Shown here in pieces: positions 45,088-54,983 of a DNA stretch of 64,000 bases (its first letter is position 1; every line of letters begins with the position of its first letter). Under the pieces are notes generated by a model that saw only the letters and a list, made by a program, of their open reading frames with translations, did no database searches and was not told the origin of the DNA. Source of the stretch: Sphingomonas sp. IC-11 (GTDB lineage Bacteria; Pseudomonadota; Alphaproteobacteria; Sphingomonadales; Sphingomonadaceae); the NCBI RefSeq assembly GCF_021043365.1, contig NZ_JAJNDU010000001.1:1-64000 (forward strand), in the 5' to 3' direction. The position numbers and the translations under genes are program-made.

Positions 45088-45699
45088 TCAGGCGGTGGGC
45101 CACATCATCAGGCTGGTGTTCACCACGCGCTCCAGTTCCTCGCGTGAGGCGCCAGAGCCCGATTGCACGCCCATCCCCTGCAGGATGGCGTAGAGGTAAA
45201 GCGTCAGGCTTTCCGGCTCGACATGGTCGGGCAGGTCGCCGTCCCGCTTCGCCTGGCGAAAACGCTCGATCAGCGCTTGTTGCGATGAAGCGCGGCGGGC
45301 GATCACATCGGCCTTGATCGACTCGGCCTCGGCGCCACAGGCGGTTGCGCTGATTACGCCAAGGCACCCCTGGGGATCACAGGCGCTCGTCTGCGCCTCG
45401 ATTGCGCCACGCATGATATGTTCCGCCACGGCGCGGGCGGTGGGCTGCTTCAGCGCTTCGCGGGTATAGGCAAGCTTCTCCGCCTCGTAGAGGTCCAGCG
45501 CCTTGTGGAACAACGCTTCCTTGTTGCCAAAGGCGGCGTAGAGGCTCGGCTTGGTGATGCCCATCGCCTCGGTGAGGTCCGCCATAGAGGCGCCCTCATA
45601 TCCCTTGGCCCAAAAAACGGCGAGCGCCTTGGCCAGCGCCTCGTCAACGCAGAATTCGCGCGGACGCCCCTTGATGGACGGTGCAGCGTTCGGTTCCAT
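45088..45699 (-). CDS. TetR/AcrR family transcriptional regulator
   Basis: A 203-residue regulator. The N-terminal helix-turn-helix is GYEGASMADLTEAMGITKPSLYAAFGNKEALF at about residues 33-66, typical of AcrR-type repressors; the C-terminal ligand domain has CDPQGCLGVISATACGAEAE, seen in the TetR_C_16-type subgroup. It is divergent from the VOC protein gene across 106 bases and is likely to regulate itself and that gene. ACCGGT and CCGCT-CA-AGCGG in the intergenic space are possible operators. Confidence 0.9.
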   Translation of the reverse strand: MEPNAAPSIKGRPREFCVDEALAKALAVFWAKGYEGASMADLTEAMGITKPSLYAAFGNKEALFHKALDLYEAEKLAYTREALKQPTARAVAEHIMRGAIEAQTSACDPQGCLGVISATACGAEAESIKADVIARRASSQQALIERFRQAKRDGDLPDHVEPESLTLYLYAILQGMGVQSGSGASREELERVVNTSLMMWPTA

Positions 45700-45805
45700 A
45701 ACAACCGGTATATATGCGTTTTTTCCGCCCGCTCAAGCGGTGCGGCACCCGCGCCGCAACCGCTTGGCTGCGGCGCCGTTCTCTTGCCTGAAACAGGAGA
45801 CGGAT

Positions 45806-46327
45806 GTGGGTGTGATCAAGGGCATCGAACACGTCGGCATCACGGTGCCGTCGATCGAAGCGGCCGAACGCTTCTTCCAGAAGGCGTTTGGTGCGAAGAC
45901 GCTGTACGCGCTGATCGAGAAGGGCGGCAAGTCGCAGCAGGGCGACGAAATGTACGACAAGAACGGTCTGGAGCCCGGCACCCGCATCGTCGCCATGCGC
46001 ATGATGCGGATCGCCGATGGCGCCAACGTCGAATTGTTCGAGGTGGAGGGCGGCCACGGTTCTACCGCCGACGCCCCCAGCCACATGGGGATCCATCATT
46101 TCGCCCTTTATGTCGACGATCTCGATGAAGCCGCGGCCCGATTCCGCGATGCCGGCGGCACGATGCGCCATGGTCCGATCGAGCTTGGCGGGAAGGAGAA
46201 GGGACCGGGCAACCGCTGCTGGTTCGGTGTCGCGCCATGGGGCATGCAGGTCGAGTTCGTTCACCTGCCCTCGCCGATCGCGCTGGACGATCCCGAAACC
46301 AGCGGCCCGCGCTGGCTTCCGGGCTGA
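45806..46327 (+). CDS. VOC (glyoxalase/bleomycin resistance) family protein
   Basis: A protein of about 173 residues. It begins GIEHVGITVPSIEAAERFF, with the first metal-ligand His, has a VELFEVEGG strand holding the ligand Glu, and a second beta-alpha-beta-beta-beta unit with GIHHFALYVDDLDEAAARF and MQVEFVHLP. The paired units form one VOC domain set that binds a divalent metal. Members are lyases, epimerases or dioxygenases; the reaction is unknown here. GTG at 45806 with AGGAG six bases upstream is the likely start. It lies between the TetR gene and the TonB-dependent receptor. Confidence 0.88.
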   Translation: MGVIKGIEHVGITVPSIEAAERFFQKAFGAKTLYALIEKGGKSQQGDEMYDKNGLEPGTRIVAMRMMRIADGANVELFEVEGGHGSTADAPSHMGIHHFALYVDDLDEAAARFRDAGGTMRHGPIELGGKEKGPGNRCWFGVAPWGMQVEFVHLPSPIALDDPETSGPRWLPG

Positions 46328-46490
46328 GCTGCCGGGGGGGGCGGGCGGAAACTTCGATAAGGCCGCTGCGGCCCCTAACACAAATGGCAGCTTACACGTT
46401 GCCGGCGTTCCCCTGTACAGAGCGCAGCCCGCCACCCTCATTGGGTGACGGGAAGAGAGGCGTGCTCAACGCCCGCTCCGGGGAGAAACA

Positions 46491-48941
46491 ATGATGTTGC
46501 GTAACACTGCGTCCGTATTCGCCCTTGCCGCCTCGATGATGGCTGCAAGTTCCGCCTTCGCACAGGACGCCGCGTCAGCGACGCCGTCATCCGAAGCGCA
46601 GGTCGGAACGGACGTTGCGACAACCACCAGTGCCGCCGCCGAAGAGCGTAGCCCGCAGGCCGAGACCGGTGACATCATCGTCACCGCACAGAAGCGCGAG
46701 CAGAGCCTGCAGGACGTGCCGATCGTGGTGTCGGTGATCAATCAGCAGCAGCTCGAGGCCGCCGGCGTCCGCGACGTCAAGGATCTCCAGACGATCACCC
46801 CTGGCCTCAACGTCACCTCCTCGACCAGCCCGGCGCAGACCTCCATCCGGATCCGCGGCGTCGGCACGATTGGCGACAATCCCGGCCTGGAAAGCTCCGT
46901 GGGCACCATCGTCGACGGCGTGTATCGCGCCCGCAGCGGGGTGGCTTTCGGTGATCTTGGCGAGCTGGAGCGCGTGGAGGTGCTGAAGGGGCCGCAGTCG
47001 ACCCTGTTCGGCAAGAACATGTCGGCCGGCGTCATCAACGTCGTCACTGCCTCGCCCAGCTTCAATCCGTCGGCCGAGTTCGTCGGCAGCTACGGCAATT
47101 ACAATGCCTGGACCGTATCGGGCGCAGCCACTGGCGCGCTGATCGGCGATACGGTCGCGGGGCGCATCTTTGCCCTGAAGCGTGAACGTGACGGCTTCTG
47201 GAAGGTCCGCACCGGTGCCGGCCCGCGCACCAGCGACCGCGCGGACAACGAGAACAACTGGACGGTGCGGGCGCAGCTGCTGATCCGTCCCACCGACGCG
47301 ATCAACGTGCGCCTGATCGGTGACTGGTCGGAACGTGACGAGGATTGCTGCGTCAACGCGCCCAGCATCGCCGGCCCGACGGCGGCATTCATCGATGCGC
47401 TGGCACCCGATGCCGGCACCGTGCGCAACGGCGATCCGTTCGACCGCGTCACCTACGCCAATCGCCCGACCGATTTCCGCATCCGCGACCGCGGCGTTTC
47501 GGGTCAGGTCGACTGGGATCTGAGCGATAACCTCAGCCTCACCTCCATCACTGCCTACCGCTTCTATCGTTCGAACAGCGGCGTGGACGTCGACTATTCG
47601 TCGGCTGACCTTTGGTATCGCGGCTCGGAGGGCAATTCGAACCGGTTCAAGGTCTTCTCGCAGGAGGCGCGTCTCGCCTACAACAGCGACCGGCTCAACT
47701 CGATCCTGGGCGTCTTCTATGCCGACGAACGGCTGGTCAGCCGTCAGAACACCTTCTTCGGGTCGGATTACGAGCGCTACTTCGGCCTGTTGCTGTCCGG
47801 CGGTACCAACGGCAATGCCGTTTCGGCGCTCACCGGTCTGCCGGTCGGCACGAACTTCGTGGCCAACACCGGGCAGCGGGATTTCCACCGCCACCGCGCC
47901 AGCTCGCTCGCGGTGTTCACGGACAACACCTTCACCCTGGCCGAAGGTCTCGATCTGACGCTGGGCATCCGCTACACCGACGAGGTCAAGCGCGCGACCT
48001 CGCGCTACACCAACACCTCGCCGGGCAACGCCTGCGCCGCGGCAATCGCGCGGCGCCTGCCCACTGCCGCGCTCAGCGCGATCTGCTCGCCCACGGCGGA
48101 CGTTGCGTTCAACGATGTAACGATCACGCAGCGCCGCCCGGAAAACCGGTGGGCGGGATCGGCAAAGCTGCAATATCGCATCTCGCCGCAGGTCATGGCC
48201 TATGGCTCCTACGCCAACGGCTTCAAGTCGGGCGGCTTCAACCTTGATCGCGCGCGCCTCGCGCCCGGCGTGCTCAACCCGGATACGTCGTTCGCCACCG
48301 AAAAGGTGGAAAGCTACGAACTCGGCACCAAGACGACGCTGCTGGATCGCCGCCTGTTCGCGAACATCGCCGGCTTCTACCAGACGTACAAGGACTTCCA
48401 GCTCAACACCTATACGGGTGTCAGCTTCGTGGTGACGTCCATTCCGAAGGTGACGTCGAAGGGCGTCGATCTGGACCTGTTGTTCAACACCGGCATTCAG
48501 GGCCTGACGCTGAACGCCGGCGCCACTTATGCCGATACGACCTTCGGTGACTTCCCGCCGCCGCTGCCGAACCTGACCCGCCTGTCCGGCAACCGCCTGC
48601 CTTATGCGGCGAAGTGGAACGTAACGGGCGGCTTTACCTCGAAGCAGCCGATCACGGACGATCTGAACCTTCGTGCCTCGGCCTCGCTGAAATGGTCTTC
48701 ACGCTACAACACCGGGTCCAACCTCGATCCGCTGAAGGTGCAGGAGCCGTTTGCGATCCTGAACACCCGCATCGGCATCGAGCCGGAGAACGAAGCGTGG
48801 TCGCTCGAAGTCTGGGCGCAGAACCTGACGAATTCGCAATTCTACCAGGTGATCGTGGATCAGCCGCTGCAGACCGGCACCTATGGCGCCTTCCTCGGCC
48901 AGCCGCGCCTCTACGGCGTCACGGGCCGCGTGCGCTTCTGA
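46491..48941 (+). CDS. TonB-dependent outer-membrane receptor
   Basis: An 816-residue receptor. A signal peptide (ALAASMMAASSAFAQ) is followed by a TonB-box-like GDIIVTAQKR and the plug domain (SLQDVPIVVSVINQQQL to about residue 190, with SIRIRGVGTIGDN and GPQSTLFGKNMSAGVINVVT), then a 22-strand barrel ending in RVRF. It is the sphingomonad type that imports vitamins, siderophores, sugars or aromatic/steroid compounds using TonB energy. Downstream comes the acyl-CoA synthetase fusion, so an organic acid or its precursor is a reasonable guess for the ligand. GGGGAGA precedes the start. Confidence 0.94.
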   Translation: MMLRNTASVFALAASMMAASSAFAQDAASATPSSEAQVGTDVATTTSAAAEERSPQAETGDIIVTAQKREQSLQDVPIVVSVINQQQLEAAGVRDVKDLQTITPGLNVTSSTSPAQTSIRIRGVGTIGDNPGLESSVGTIVDGVYRARSGVAFGDLGELERVEVLKGPQSTLFGKNMSAGVINVVTASPSFNPSAEFVGSYGNYNAWTVSGAATGALIGDTVAGRIFALKRERDGFWKVRTGAGPRTSDRADNENNWTVRAQLLIRPTDAINVRLIGDWSERDEDCCVNAPSIAGPTAAFIDALAPDAGTVRNGDPFDRVTYANRPTDFRIRDRGVSGQVDWDLSDNLSLTSITAYRFYRSNSGVDVDYSSADLWYRGSEGNSNRFKVFSQEARLAYNSDRLNSILGVFYADERLVSRQNTFFGSDYERYFGLLLSGGTNGNAVSALTGLPVGTNFVANTGQRDFHRHRASSLAVFTDNTFTLAEGLDLTLGIRYTDEVKRATSRYTNTSPGNACAAAIARRLPTAALSAICSPTADVAFNDVTITQRRPENRWAGSAKLQYRISPQVMAYGSYANGFKSGGFNLDRARLAPGVLNPDTSFATEKVESYELGTKTTLLDRRLFANIAGFYQTYKDFQLNTYTGVSFVVTSIPKVTSKGVDLDLLFNTGIQGLTLNAGATYADTTFGDFPPPLPNLTRLSGNRLPYAAKWNVTGGFTSKQPITDDLNLRASASLKWSSRYNTGSNLDPLKVQEPFAILNTRIGIEPENEAWSLEVWAQNLTNSQFYQVIVDQPLQTGTYGAFLGQPRLYGVTGRVRF

Positions 48942-48975
48942 TCCGGCGGGCCGCTGCGGCGGCCCCCGGGCCTTG

Positions 48976-49017
48976 CGGCGGGCGATCGGGAGGGGAGCCC
49001 CGATCGCCCGCCGTTAT
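48976..49017 (+). terminator. Strong hairpin terminator after the TonB-dependent receptor
   Basis: A 15-bp perfect stem (CGGCGGGCGATCGGG and its complement) encloses an 8-base loop and is followed by TTATAG. It lies 35 bases beyond the receptor stop and about 100 bases before the fusion gene, so the two genes are probably transcribed separately. Confidence 0.75.
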
Positions 49018-49113
49018 AGCTTGTGCCTATCCCATTTCGGCCTTGCCCTAGCGGCAATCATCCAACACTCATCTTTCAAAGCCGGTTGACCGGCGCAGCG
49101 AGAGGATGAGGAT

Positions 49114-51798
49114 ATGGAGCAGCAATCCGCTGTCGCGTTGAACGACCGGCCGTGGCCGGCCGTCGATCTGCCGGAGGCTTATCGGGTCCTGACTGCGCCG
49201 GGCGCGCCGTTCGAGACGCGCGAAGAAGTGATCCGCGGCGTTTCCTTGCGCACCTATGTCAACGCCATGAACGACCTGCGGCAGGTGTTTGACCTCGCGC
49301 GCGGCTGGGGCGATCGTGAGTTCATCATCTACGAAGGAGAGCGCCAGACTTATGGCGAGCATTTCCGCGCGGCGGGCAAGCTCGGCCGGGTGCTCCACGA
49401 TCGCTTTGGCGTGCGCAAGGGGGACCGGCTGGTCGTGGCGATGCGCAACCTGCCGGAATGGTCGATCGCCTTCTGGGCCGGGATGTCGATCGGCGCGGTG
49501 GTCACGCCGCTGAACGCCTGGGGCATTGGCGACGAGCTGGCTTATGGCATCAGCAACTCCGGCGCCCGGGTCGCGATCGTCGATGGTGAGCGACTGGAGC
49601 GGCTCGCACCCTATCTCGGTGACCTGAAGCTCGACGGACTGATTTCGGTGCGGACCACCGACGATCATGGCACCGGCGCGATCCCGCTGGATGACCTCAT
49701 CGGGCCGCGCGATCGCTATGCCGAGCTGCCTGATGATCCGATGCCCGATCCCGGCCTCCACACCGACGATCCTGCAACCATCCTTTACACCAGCGGCACC
49801 ACCGGCCGGCCCAAGGGCGCGCTGGGCACCCATCGCAACGTCCTGACCAACGTGATTTCGATCACCTTCGGCGCAGCGCGCGCGACCATCCGCCGCGGTG
49901 ATCCGCTGCCGGTGCCCGATCCCGACGCGCCGCAGCGGGTGAACTTGCTTCCCGTGCCGCTGTTTCACGTGACCGGCACCAATTCCATGCTGATCCCGAC
50001 GGTGATCGCCGGGGCCAAGCTGATCCTGATGCACAAGTGGAATCCGGAACGGTTCCTGGAGCTGGTCGAGACGGAGCGGGTGAACGGCACCACCGGCGTC
50101 CCGGCGATGGTGTGGCAAGTCCTGGAATCCCCCGATTTCGGCCGTCGCGATGTCTCCAGTCTCGACAGCTACGGCTATGGCGGCGCCGCGATCGCGCCGG
50201 AACTGACGCTGAAGTTCGCGGAGCTGTTCCCCTGGTTCAAGCCAAGCCAGGGCTATGGCGCGACGGAGACATCCTCCGTGTCGATTGCGAACAGCGCGGA
50301 GGATTACCTGCGCCACCCCGACAGCGTCGGCATGCCGGTGCCGGTGTGCGACGTGAAGGTCGTGGACGAGGACGGCAACGAACTGCCGCGCGGTCAGGCG
50401 GGCGAATTGTGGATCCGCGGTCCCAACATCGTCGCGGGCTATTGGAACAATCCGGATGCGACGAGCCAGTGCTTCACCGACGGCTGGTACCACACCGGCG
50501 ACATCTGTCGCATCGATGACGAGGGCTTCGTTTATCTGCTCGACCGCGCCAAGGACATGCTGATCCGCGGCGGCGAGAACGTCTATTGCGTGGAAATCGA
50601 GGATGTTCTGGTCGCCCATCCCGACGTGATGGATGCCGCCGTCGTCGGTCTGCCGCACCGCATCCTTGGCGAGGAAGTCGGCGCGCTGGTTCAGCTTCGT
50701 CCCGGCGCGGATGTGACGGAGGTGGAGCTGATCGCCCATGCCTCACGCCACCTGGCACCGTTCAAGGTGCCGGTGCGTATTGTCGTTCGTACCGAGGAAT
50801 TTCCGCGCAATGCCAGCGGCAAGACCCTGAAACCGATTTTGAGGGAGGAACTCATCGCTACCCATGCGTCCCAGCCCGATGGGGCAGTACTGGCGCCGCA
50901 GCCGATCACTGTGGGCGGCCAGGAAATCCCGCTGTCGGCGAAGGCAGAGGCGGGACAATGGGCCGCGACGCCTGAGGAGAGCCGCAGTCGCGGCCTGCGG
51001 CTTGGCGCCGCCGTTGCGGCGGTCGGCCTTGTGGCGGCCGGCGCTTACTTGGCCCGCGGCGCCGCAAGCCAGGATGAGGAGATCGGCTACCATCCGCTCG
51101 ACGTGCCCAAGCCGCTGGCGGAGAACCTCTGGATCGTGGACAGCGGCCCGATCAGCGCGATGGGCCTGAAGCTGCCGATCCGAATGACGGTGATCCGCCT
51201 TGCCGATGGCGGCCTGTGGCTCCATTCGCCGACGCGATACACGCCTGCGCTGGCAAAGGCGCTGACGGGGCTGGGGCCTGTCCGTCATCTGGTGGCGCCG
51301 ACGCTGGCGCACTGGACGTTCCTGGCGGAATGGCAGCGTGCGTTTCCCGACGCCACCGTCTGGGCCGTACCGGCGCTGCGACACCGCGTCCAGGTTCAGC
51401 AATCGGGCGTGCGGATCGACAATGATTTGGTGGAGGTCGGGCCGCCCGCTTGGGATGCGGAGGTGGAGCAGGGCCTCGTCAGGGGCGGCGGCGGCTTTGA
51501 GGAGGCGTGGTTCTTCCACCGGCCAAGTCGCACCTTGGTGCTGACCGACCTGATCGAGAATCTCGACCCCGCGAAGCTGCGCCCGGCAACTGCCGCGGTG
51601 ATGCGAGCGACGCGTGCCACGTCGGGCACCACGGGGCTGCATCTGCGCTCGGCGCTGCGCATGCGCGCCGATGCCGTGCGGGCAGACGTGGAAAAGATGA
51701 TCGCGCTGGCGCCCGAAACAATCGTGTTCGCGCACGGCGACATTTTCCGCGGCCGGGGAACGGCGCAGCTCGCGGGCGCCTTCGCCTGGCTGAAGTGA
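49114..51798 (+). CDS. Fusion of acyl-CoA synthetase with a DUF4336-like domain
   Basis: An 894-residue protein. Residues 1-590 form an ANL acyl-CoA synthetase: TILYTSGTTGRPKGAL near residue 225, QGYGATETSSVS, WYHTGDICRIDDEGFVYLLD, RGGENVYCVEIE and the catalytic Lys in FPRNASGKTLK. A linker carries a single hydrophobic helix (LGAAVAAVGLVAAGAYLA, residues about 629-646). Residues 655-893 match the DUF4336 family (ENLWIVDSG, GGLWLHSPTRYTPAL, HLVAPTLAHW, FFHRPSRTLVLTDLIENL), a metallo-beta-lactamase-like fold. The fusion is in one open frame. It could couple CoA activation to hydrolysis, but the DUF4336 reaction is unknown. Confidence 0.88.
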   Translation: MEQQSAVALNDRPWPAVDLPEAYRVLTAPGAPFETREEVIRGVSLRTYVNAMNDLRQVFDLARGWGDREFIIYEGERQTYGEHFRAAGKLGRVLHDRFGVRKGDRLVVAMRNLPEWSIAFWAGMSIGAVVTPLNAWGIGDELAYGISNSGARVAIVDGERLERLAPYLGDLKLDGLISVRTTDDHGTGAIPLDDLIGPRDRYAELPDDPMPDPGLHTDDPATILYTSGTTGRPKGALGTHRNVLTNVISITFGAARATIRRGDPLPVPDPDAPQRVNLLPVPLFHVTGTNSMLIPTVIAGAKLILMHKWNPERFLELVETERVNGTTGVPAMVWQVLESPDFGRRDVSSLDSYGYGGAAIAPELTLKFAELFPWFKPSQGYGATETSSVSIANSAEDYLRHPDSVGMPVPVCDVKVVDEDGNELPRGQAGELWIRGPNIVAGYWNNPDATSQCFTDGWYHTGDICRIDDEGFVYLLDRAKDMLIRGGENVYCVEIEDVLVAHPDVMDAAVVGLPHRILGEEVGALVQLRPGADVTEVELIAHASRHLAPFKVPVRIVVRTEEFPRNASGKTLKPILREELIATHASQPDGAVLAPQPITVGGQEIPLSAKAEAGQWAATPEESRSRGLRLGAAVAAVGLVAAGAYLARGAASQDEEIGYHPLDVPKPLAENLWIVDSGPISAMGLKLPIRMTVIRLADGGLWLHSPTRYTPALAKALTGLGPVRHLVAPTLAHWTFLAEWQRAFPDATVWAVPALRHRVQVQQSGVRIDNDLVEVGPPAWDAEVEQGLVRGGGGFEEAWFFHRPSRTLVLTDLIENLDPAKLRPATAAVMRATRATSGTTGLHLRSALRMRADAVRADVEKMIALAPETIVFAHGDIFRGRGTAQLAGAFAWLK

Positions 51799-51821
51799 TC
51801 CCGGCCCTGCTGTAAGGCTGC

Positions 51822-51845
51822 GGAGCGCCGGATCGCCGGCGCTCC
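51822..51845. terminator. Bidirectional hairpin terminator
   Basis: A perfect 10-bp stem GGAGCGCCGG / CCGGCGCTCC around a four-base loop ATCG lies between the convergent stops of the fusion gene and glpD. The symmetric position supports a shared terminator; there is no long T-run. Confidence 0.65.
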
Positions 51846-51852
51846 CCGTCCA

Positions 51853-53367
51853 TCAGCCTGCCGCCGGCAGTTGATGCAGATAGGCGTCGAGCGCCAATGC
51901 AGTTCCTTGTGGCACATGCAGGCCCAGCTTGCTGCGGCGATAAAGAATGTCCTCGGCGGTGCGCGCCCATTCCGCCGTGACCAGATAATCCACCTCTGCC
52001 TGGTACAGGTCACCGCCAAAGGCGCGCCCAAGATCCGCGATGGTCCGGGCTGATCCCAGCAACCGGCCGACGCATGTGCCATAGGCGCGTGCGAGCCGGC
52101 GGAGCAGGGCAGGCGGCAAATGCGGCCGCTCGCGGCACAATCGCTCAACAAAGCGGGTGAAGTCACCTCCGGCAATGTCGCCGCCAGGGAGTGTCGCGCC
52201 CGCTGTCCAGGCCGGTCCCGCTCCAGGGAAGAAGGGTTGCAACTCCCGCAGCGCATGTTCGGCAAGTTTGCGATAGGTGGTGATCTTGCCGCCGAAGATG
52301 CTGAGGATTGGTGCACGCCTGTCGTCGCCATCAAGATCGAGGACATAGTCTCGCGTCACCGCCGAGGCATTGGTCGCCCGATCATCATAGAGCGGGCGAA
52401 TGCCGGCATAGCTCCAGCAGATGTCGTCCGCCGAGGTTGGCCGCGAAAAATACCGGCCGATCGTGTCGAGCAGGTAGCCGGTTTCCACCGCGCTGATCTC
52501 CGCCTTTGCCGGCGCGGCATCCCATGGCTCGTCCGTGGTGCCGACCAGCGTGAACTTGCCTTCGTAGGGAATGGCAAAGACGATTCGCCGATCGGGGTTC
52601 TGCAACATGAAGGCGTGATCGCCTTCATACAGCTTGGGAACCACGAGGTGGCTGCCCTTCACCAGCCGCACGCCCCCCTCGGCACGGGCGCCGGCGGCGC
52701 GATCCAGCATGTCGCTCACCCAGGGCCCGGCGGCATTCACCAGCGCCCGCGCGCTCACCTGACGTTGCCCGGCTGAATCAGCGATCGTCGCCGTCCATGC
52801 CGCGCCGCTGCGCCGCGCCTCGATCAGCCGGGTGCGAGTTGCAATCGCCGCGCCGCGCGCGGCTGCGTCCATCGCATTCAGAACGACCAGGCGGCTATCC
52901 TCCACCCAGCAGTCCGAATAGACAAATGCCTTGCCGTCGCGACAGGCGAGCCCGTCCCCGAGCGGCGAACGGGCCAGCGCCACCGTCCGCGTACCTGGCA
53001 GCTTCTCGCGCCCGCCGAGGTGATCGTAGAGGAACAGCCCCAGCCGTACCATCCATGCAGGCCGTGGCGACTGGTTCTGGGGCAGCACAAAGGCGAGCGG
53101 CCAGATGATGTGGGGCGCCATGCCCAGCAGCCGCTCGCGCTCGATCAGCGCCTCCCGTACCAGCCGGAATTCGCCATATTCCAGATAGCGCAGCCCGCCG
53201 TGGATCAATTTGGTGGAGGCCGCGGAGGTGTGGCTGGCGAGATCGTCCTGCTCGACCAGCAACACGGAAAGGCCGCGCCCGGCGGCATCGCGCGCAATGC
53301 CCGTGCCGTTGATGCCGCCGCCAACGATCAGGAGATCCACCATAGTCGGTTCGACCTGCGCCTCCAT
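51853..53367 (-). CDS. glpD: Aerobic glycerol-3-phosphate dehydrogenase
   Basis: A 504-residue FAD-dependent enzyme that oxidises glycerol-3-phosphate to dihydroxyacetone phosphate, passing electrons to quinone at the inner membrane. The FAD motif LLIVGGGINGTGIARDAAGR is near the N-terminus; HTSAASTKLIHGGLRYLE and LVNAAGPWVSDML are family signatures, and the C-terminal DAO_C domain covers about the last 120 residues. I start it at the ATG at 53367 with AGGGGG upstream; a second ATG eight codons later lacks a ribosome site. It is divergent from glpK across 115 bases, as expected for a glycerol regulon. Confidence 0.95.
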   Translation of the reverse strand: MEAQVEPTMVDLLIVGGGINGTGIARDAAGRGLSVLLVEQDDLASHTSAASTKLIHGGLRYLEYGEFRLVREALIERERLLGMAPHIIWPLAFVLPQNQSPRPAWMVRLGLFLYDHLGGREKLPGTRTVALARSPLGDGLACRDGKAFVYSDCWVEDSRLVVLNAMDAAARGAAIATRTRLIEARRSGAAWTATIADSAGQRQVSARALVNAAGPWVSDMLDRAAGARAEGGVRLVKGSHLVVPKLYEGDHAFMLQNPDRRIVFAIPYEGKFTLVGTTDEPWDAAPAKAEISAVETGYLLDTIGRYFSRPTSADDICWSYAGIRPLYDDRATNASAVTRDYVLDLDGDDRRAPILSIFGGKITTYRKLAEHALRELQPFFPGAGPAWTAGATLPGGDIAGGDFTRFVERLCRERPHLPPALLRRLARAYGTCVGRLLGSARTIADLGRAFGGDLYQAEVDYLVTAEWARTAEDILYRRSKLGLHVPQGTALALDAYLHQLPAAG

Positions 53368-53482
53368 GCAATCACCCCCTGTCCGTTGCCGCCAGCATAG
53401 CGGCGGGCGCCGGCGGTGACAGCGTTGACGATGGTCCGAAAGGCACGCCAAGGTCAGTGCCGACGAATGGGTGGAGAGAGAC

Positions 53483-54970
53483 GTGGCGGCGCACATCCTG
53501 GTGATCGATCAAGGAACGACCTCCACGCGCAGCATCCTGTTCGACGAAAGCGCGCGTCGCGTCGCGATCGCTCAGGTGGAGTTTCCGCAGCATTATCCCG
53601 CCCACGGCTGGGTAGAGCATGATCCCGAGGATATCTGGCGCGATACGCTTGCCACCGCGCGGCAGGCGATCGGCAACGCGGGGATCGATCCGGCTGACGT
53701 CACGGGGATCGGCATCACCAATCAGCGCGAAACGGCGGTGATCTGGGATCGTGCCACCGGCCAGCCCATCCACCGCGCCATTGTGTGGCAGGACCGGCGC
53801 GGCGCGGATCTTTGTGCCCGGCTGCGCGCCGATGGTGCCGAGGATCTGATCCGCGCGCGCACTGGCCTCCTTATCGATCCCTATTTCTCGGCGACCAAGA
53901 TCGCGTGGATGCTCGATCACGTGCAGGGGGCGAGGGCGCGTGCGGAGCGGGGCGAGCTGGCGTTCGGCACCATCGATGCCTTCCTGCTCTGGCGGCTGAC
54001 GGGGGGAAGGGTACATGCCTCAGACGTCACCAACGCCAGCCGGACGATGTTGTTCGACATTCACCGCGGCTCATGGGACGAGGAACTATGCCGGTTGCTC
54101 GGCGTGCCGCTCGCCTTGCTGCCCGACGTGCATGACAATGCCCATGTTTATGGCGCCACCGACCGGGATTTGCTCGGCGCTGCCATTCCCATCGCGGGCA
54201 TGGCCGGGGATCAGCAGGCGGCGTTGTTCGGACAGGCGTGTTTCGATCGCGGCGCGGCCAAATCGACCTATGGCACTGGCTGCTTCATGCTGCTCAACAC
54301 GGGTGCGGACGCCGTCACGTCGCAGCATCGCTTGCTCACCACCCCCGCGTATCGGCTGAACGGCGAGACGACCTATGCCCTGGAAGGCTCGATCTTCGTC
54401 GCTGGCGCGGCGGTGAAATGGCTGCGCGACGGCCTCGGCATCATCACTCATGCCGGTCAGACCAACGACATGGCCACTCAAGTGCCGGACAGCCACGGCG
54501 TTTACATGGTTCCCGCCTTTGTCGGTCTCGGGGCGCCGCATTGGGATCCGGCAGCGCGGGGCGCCGTTTATGGCCTGACCCTCGATACCAGCCCGGCGCA
54601 CCTCGCTCGCGCCGCGCTGGAGGCGGTCGCCTATCAAACGCTCGATCTGGCGGAGGCGATGATGGCCGACGGCGGTGGCCGGCCGGAGCGGCTTCGCGTC
54701 GACGGCGGGATGGCGGCCAACGACTGGCTCTGCGGATTTCTCGCCGATCTCATCGGCACGCCGGTGGAGCGTCCGGGCGATCTGGAAACCACCGCGCGCG
54801 GCGCTGCCTTTCATGCCGGGCTCGCCACTGGCTTATGGTCCGGTCTCGATGCACTGGCGGCGCTCTGGTCGCGCGACCGGCAGTTCGACCCGGCGATGGC
54901 CGCGGACGTGCGTGCGCCCTTGGTCGCCGGCTGGCGCGACGCCGTGCGCCGCACGCTCAGCGCCACCTGA
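53483..54970 (+). CDS. glpK: Glycerol kinase
   Basis: A protein of 495 residues of the FGGY family that phosphorylates glycerol. [17 protein letters not shown] is the N-terminal phosphate-binding motif, [16 protein letters not shown] and AIVWQDRR the substrate region, [15 protein letters not shown] the catalytic-Asp region, and [16 protein letters not shown] the C-terminal adenosine motif. GTG at 53483 is preferred because GGAGAGA lies five bases before it; GTG at 53471 is in frame but would place the ribosome site inside the gene. Together with glpD it feeds glycerol into glycolysis. No glpF transporter is seen. Confidence 0.95.
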   Translation: MAAHILVIDQGTTSTRSILFDESARRVAIAQVEFPQHYPAHGWVEHDPEDIWRDTLATARQAIGNAGIDPADVTGIGITNQRETAVIWDRATGQPIHRAIVWQDRRGADLCARLRADGAEDLIRARTGLLIDPYFSATKIAWMLDHVQGARARAERGELAFGTIDAFLLWRLTGGRVHASDVTNASRTMLFDIHRGSWDEELCRLLGVPLALLPDVHDNAHVYGATDRDLLGAAIPIAGMAGDQQAALFGQACFDRGAAKSTYGTGCFMLLNTGADAVTSQHRLLTTPAYRLNGETTYALEGSIFVAGAAVKWLRDGLGIITHAGQTNDMATQVPDSHGVYMVPAFVGLGAPHWDPAARGAVYGLTLDTSPAHLARAALEAVAYQTLDLAEAMMADGGGRPERLRVDGGMAANDWLCGFLADLIGTPVERPGDLETTARGAAFHAGLATGLWSGLDALAALWSRDRQFDPAMAADVRAPLVAGWRDAVRRTLSAT

Positions 54971-54983
54971 CGCCCGGCTGCGT

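Noticed and set aside
46587..48173. 528-codon minus-strand frame opposite the TonB-dependent receptor
   Set aside because: The plus strand has a signal peptide, plug and barrel; the antisense product has no recognisable fold.
49069..50739. 556-codon minus-strand frame opposite the acyl-CoA synthetase fusion
   Set aside because: It mirrors a frame with all ANL motifs and itself has only Arg/His/Asp-rich sequence.
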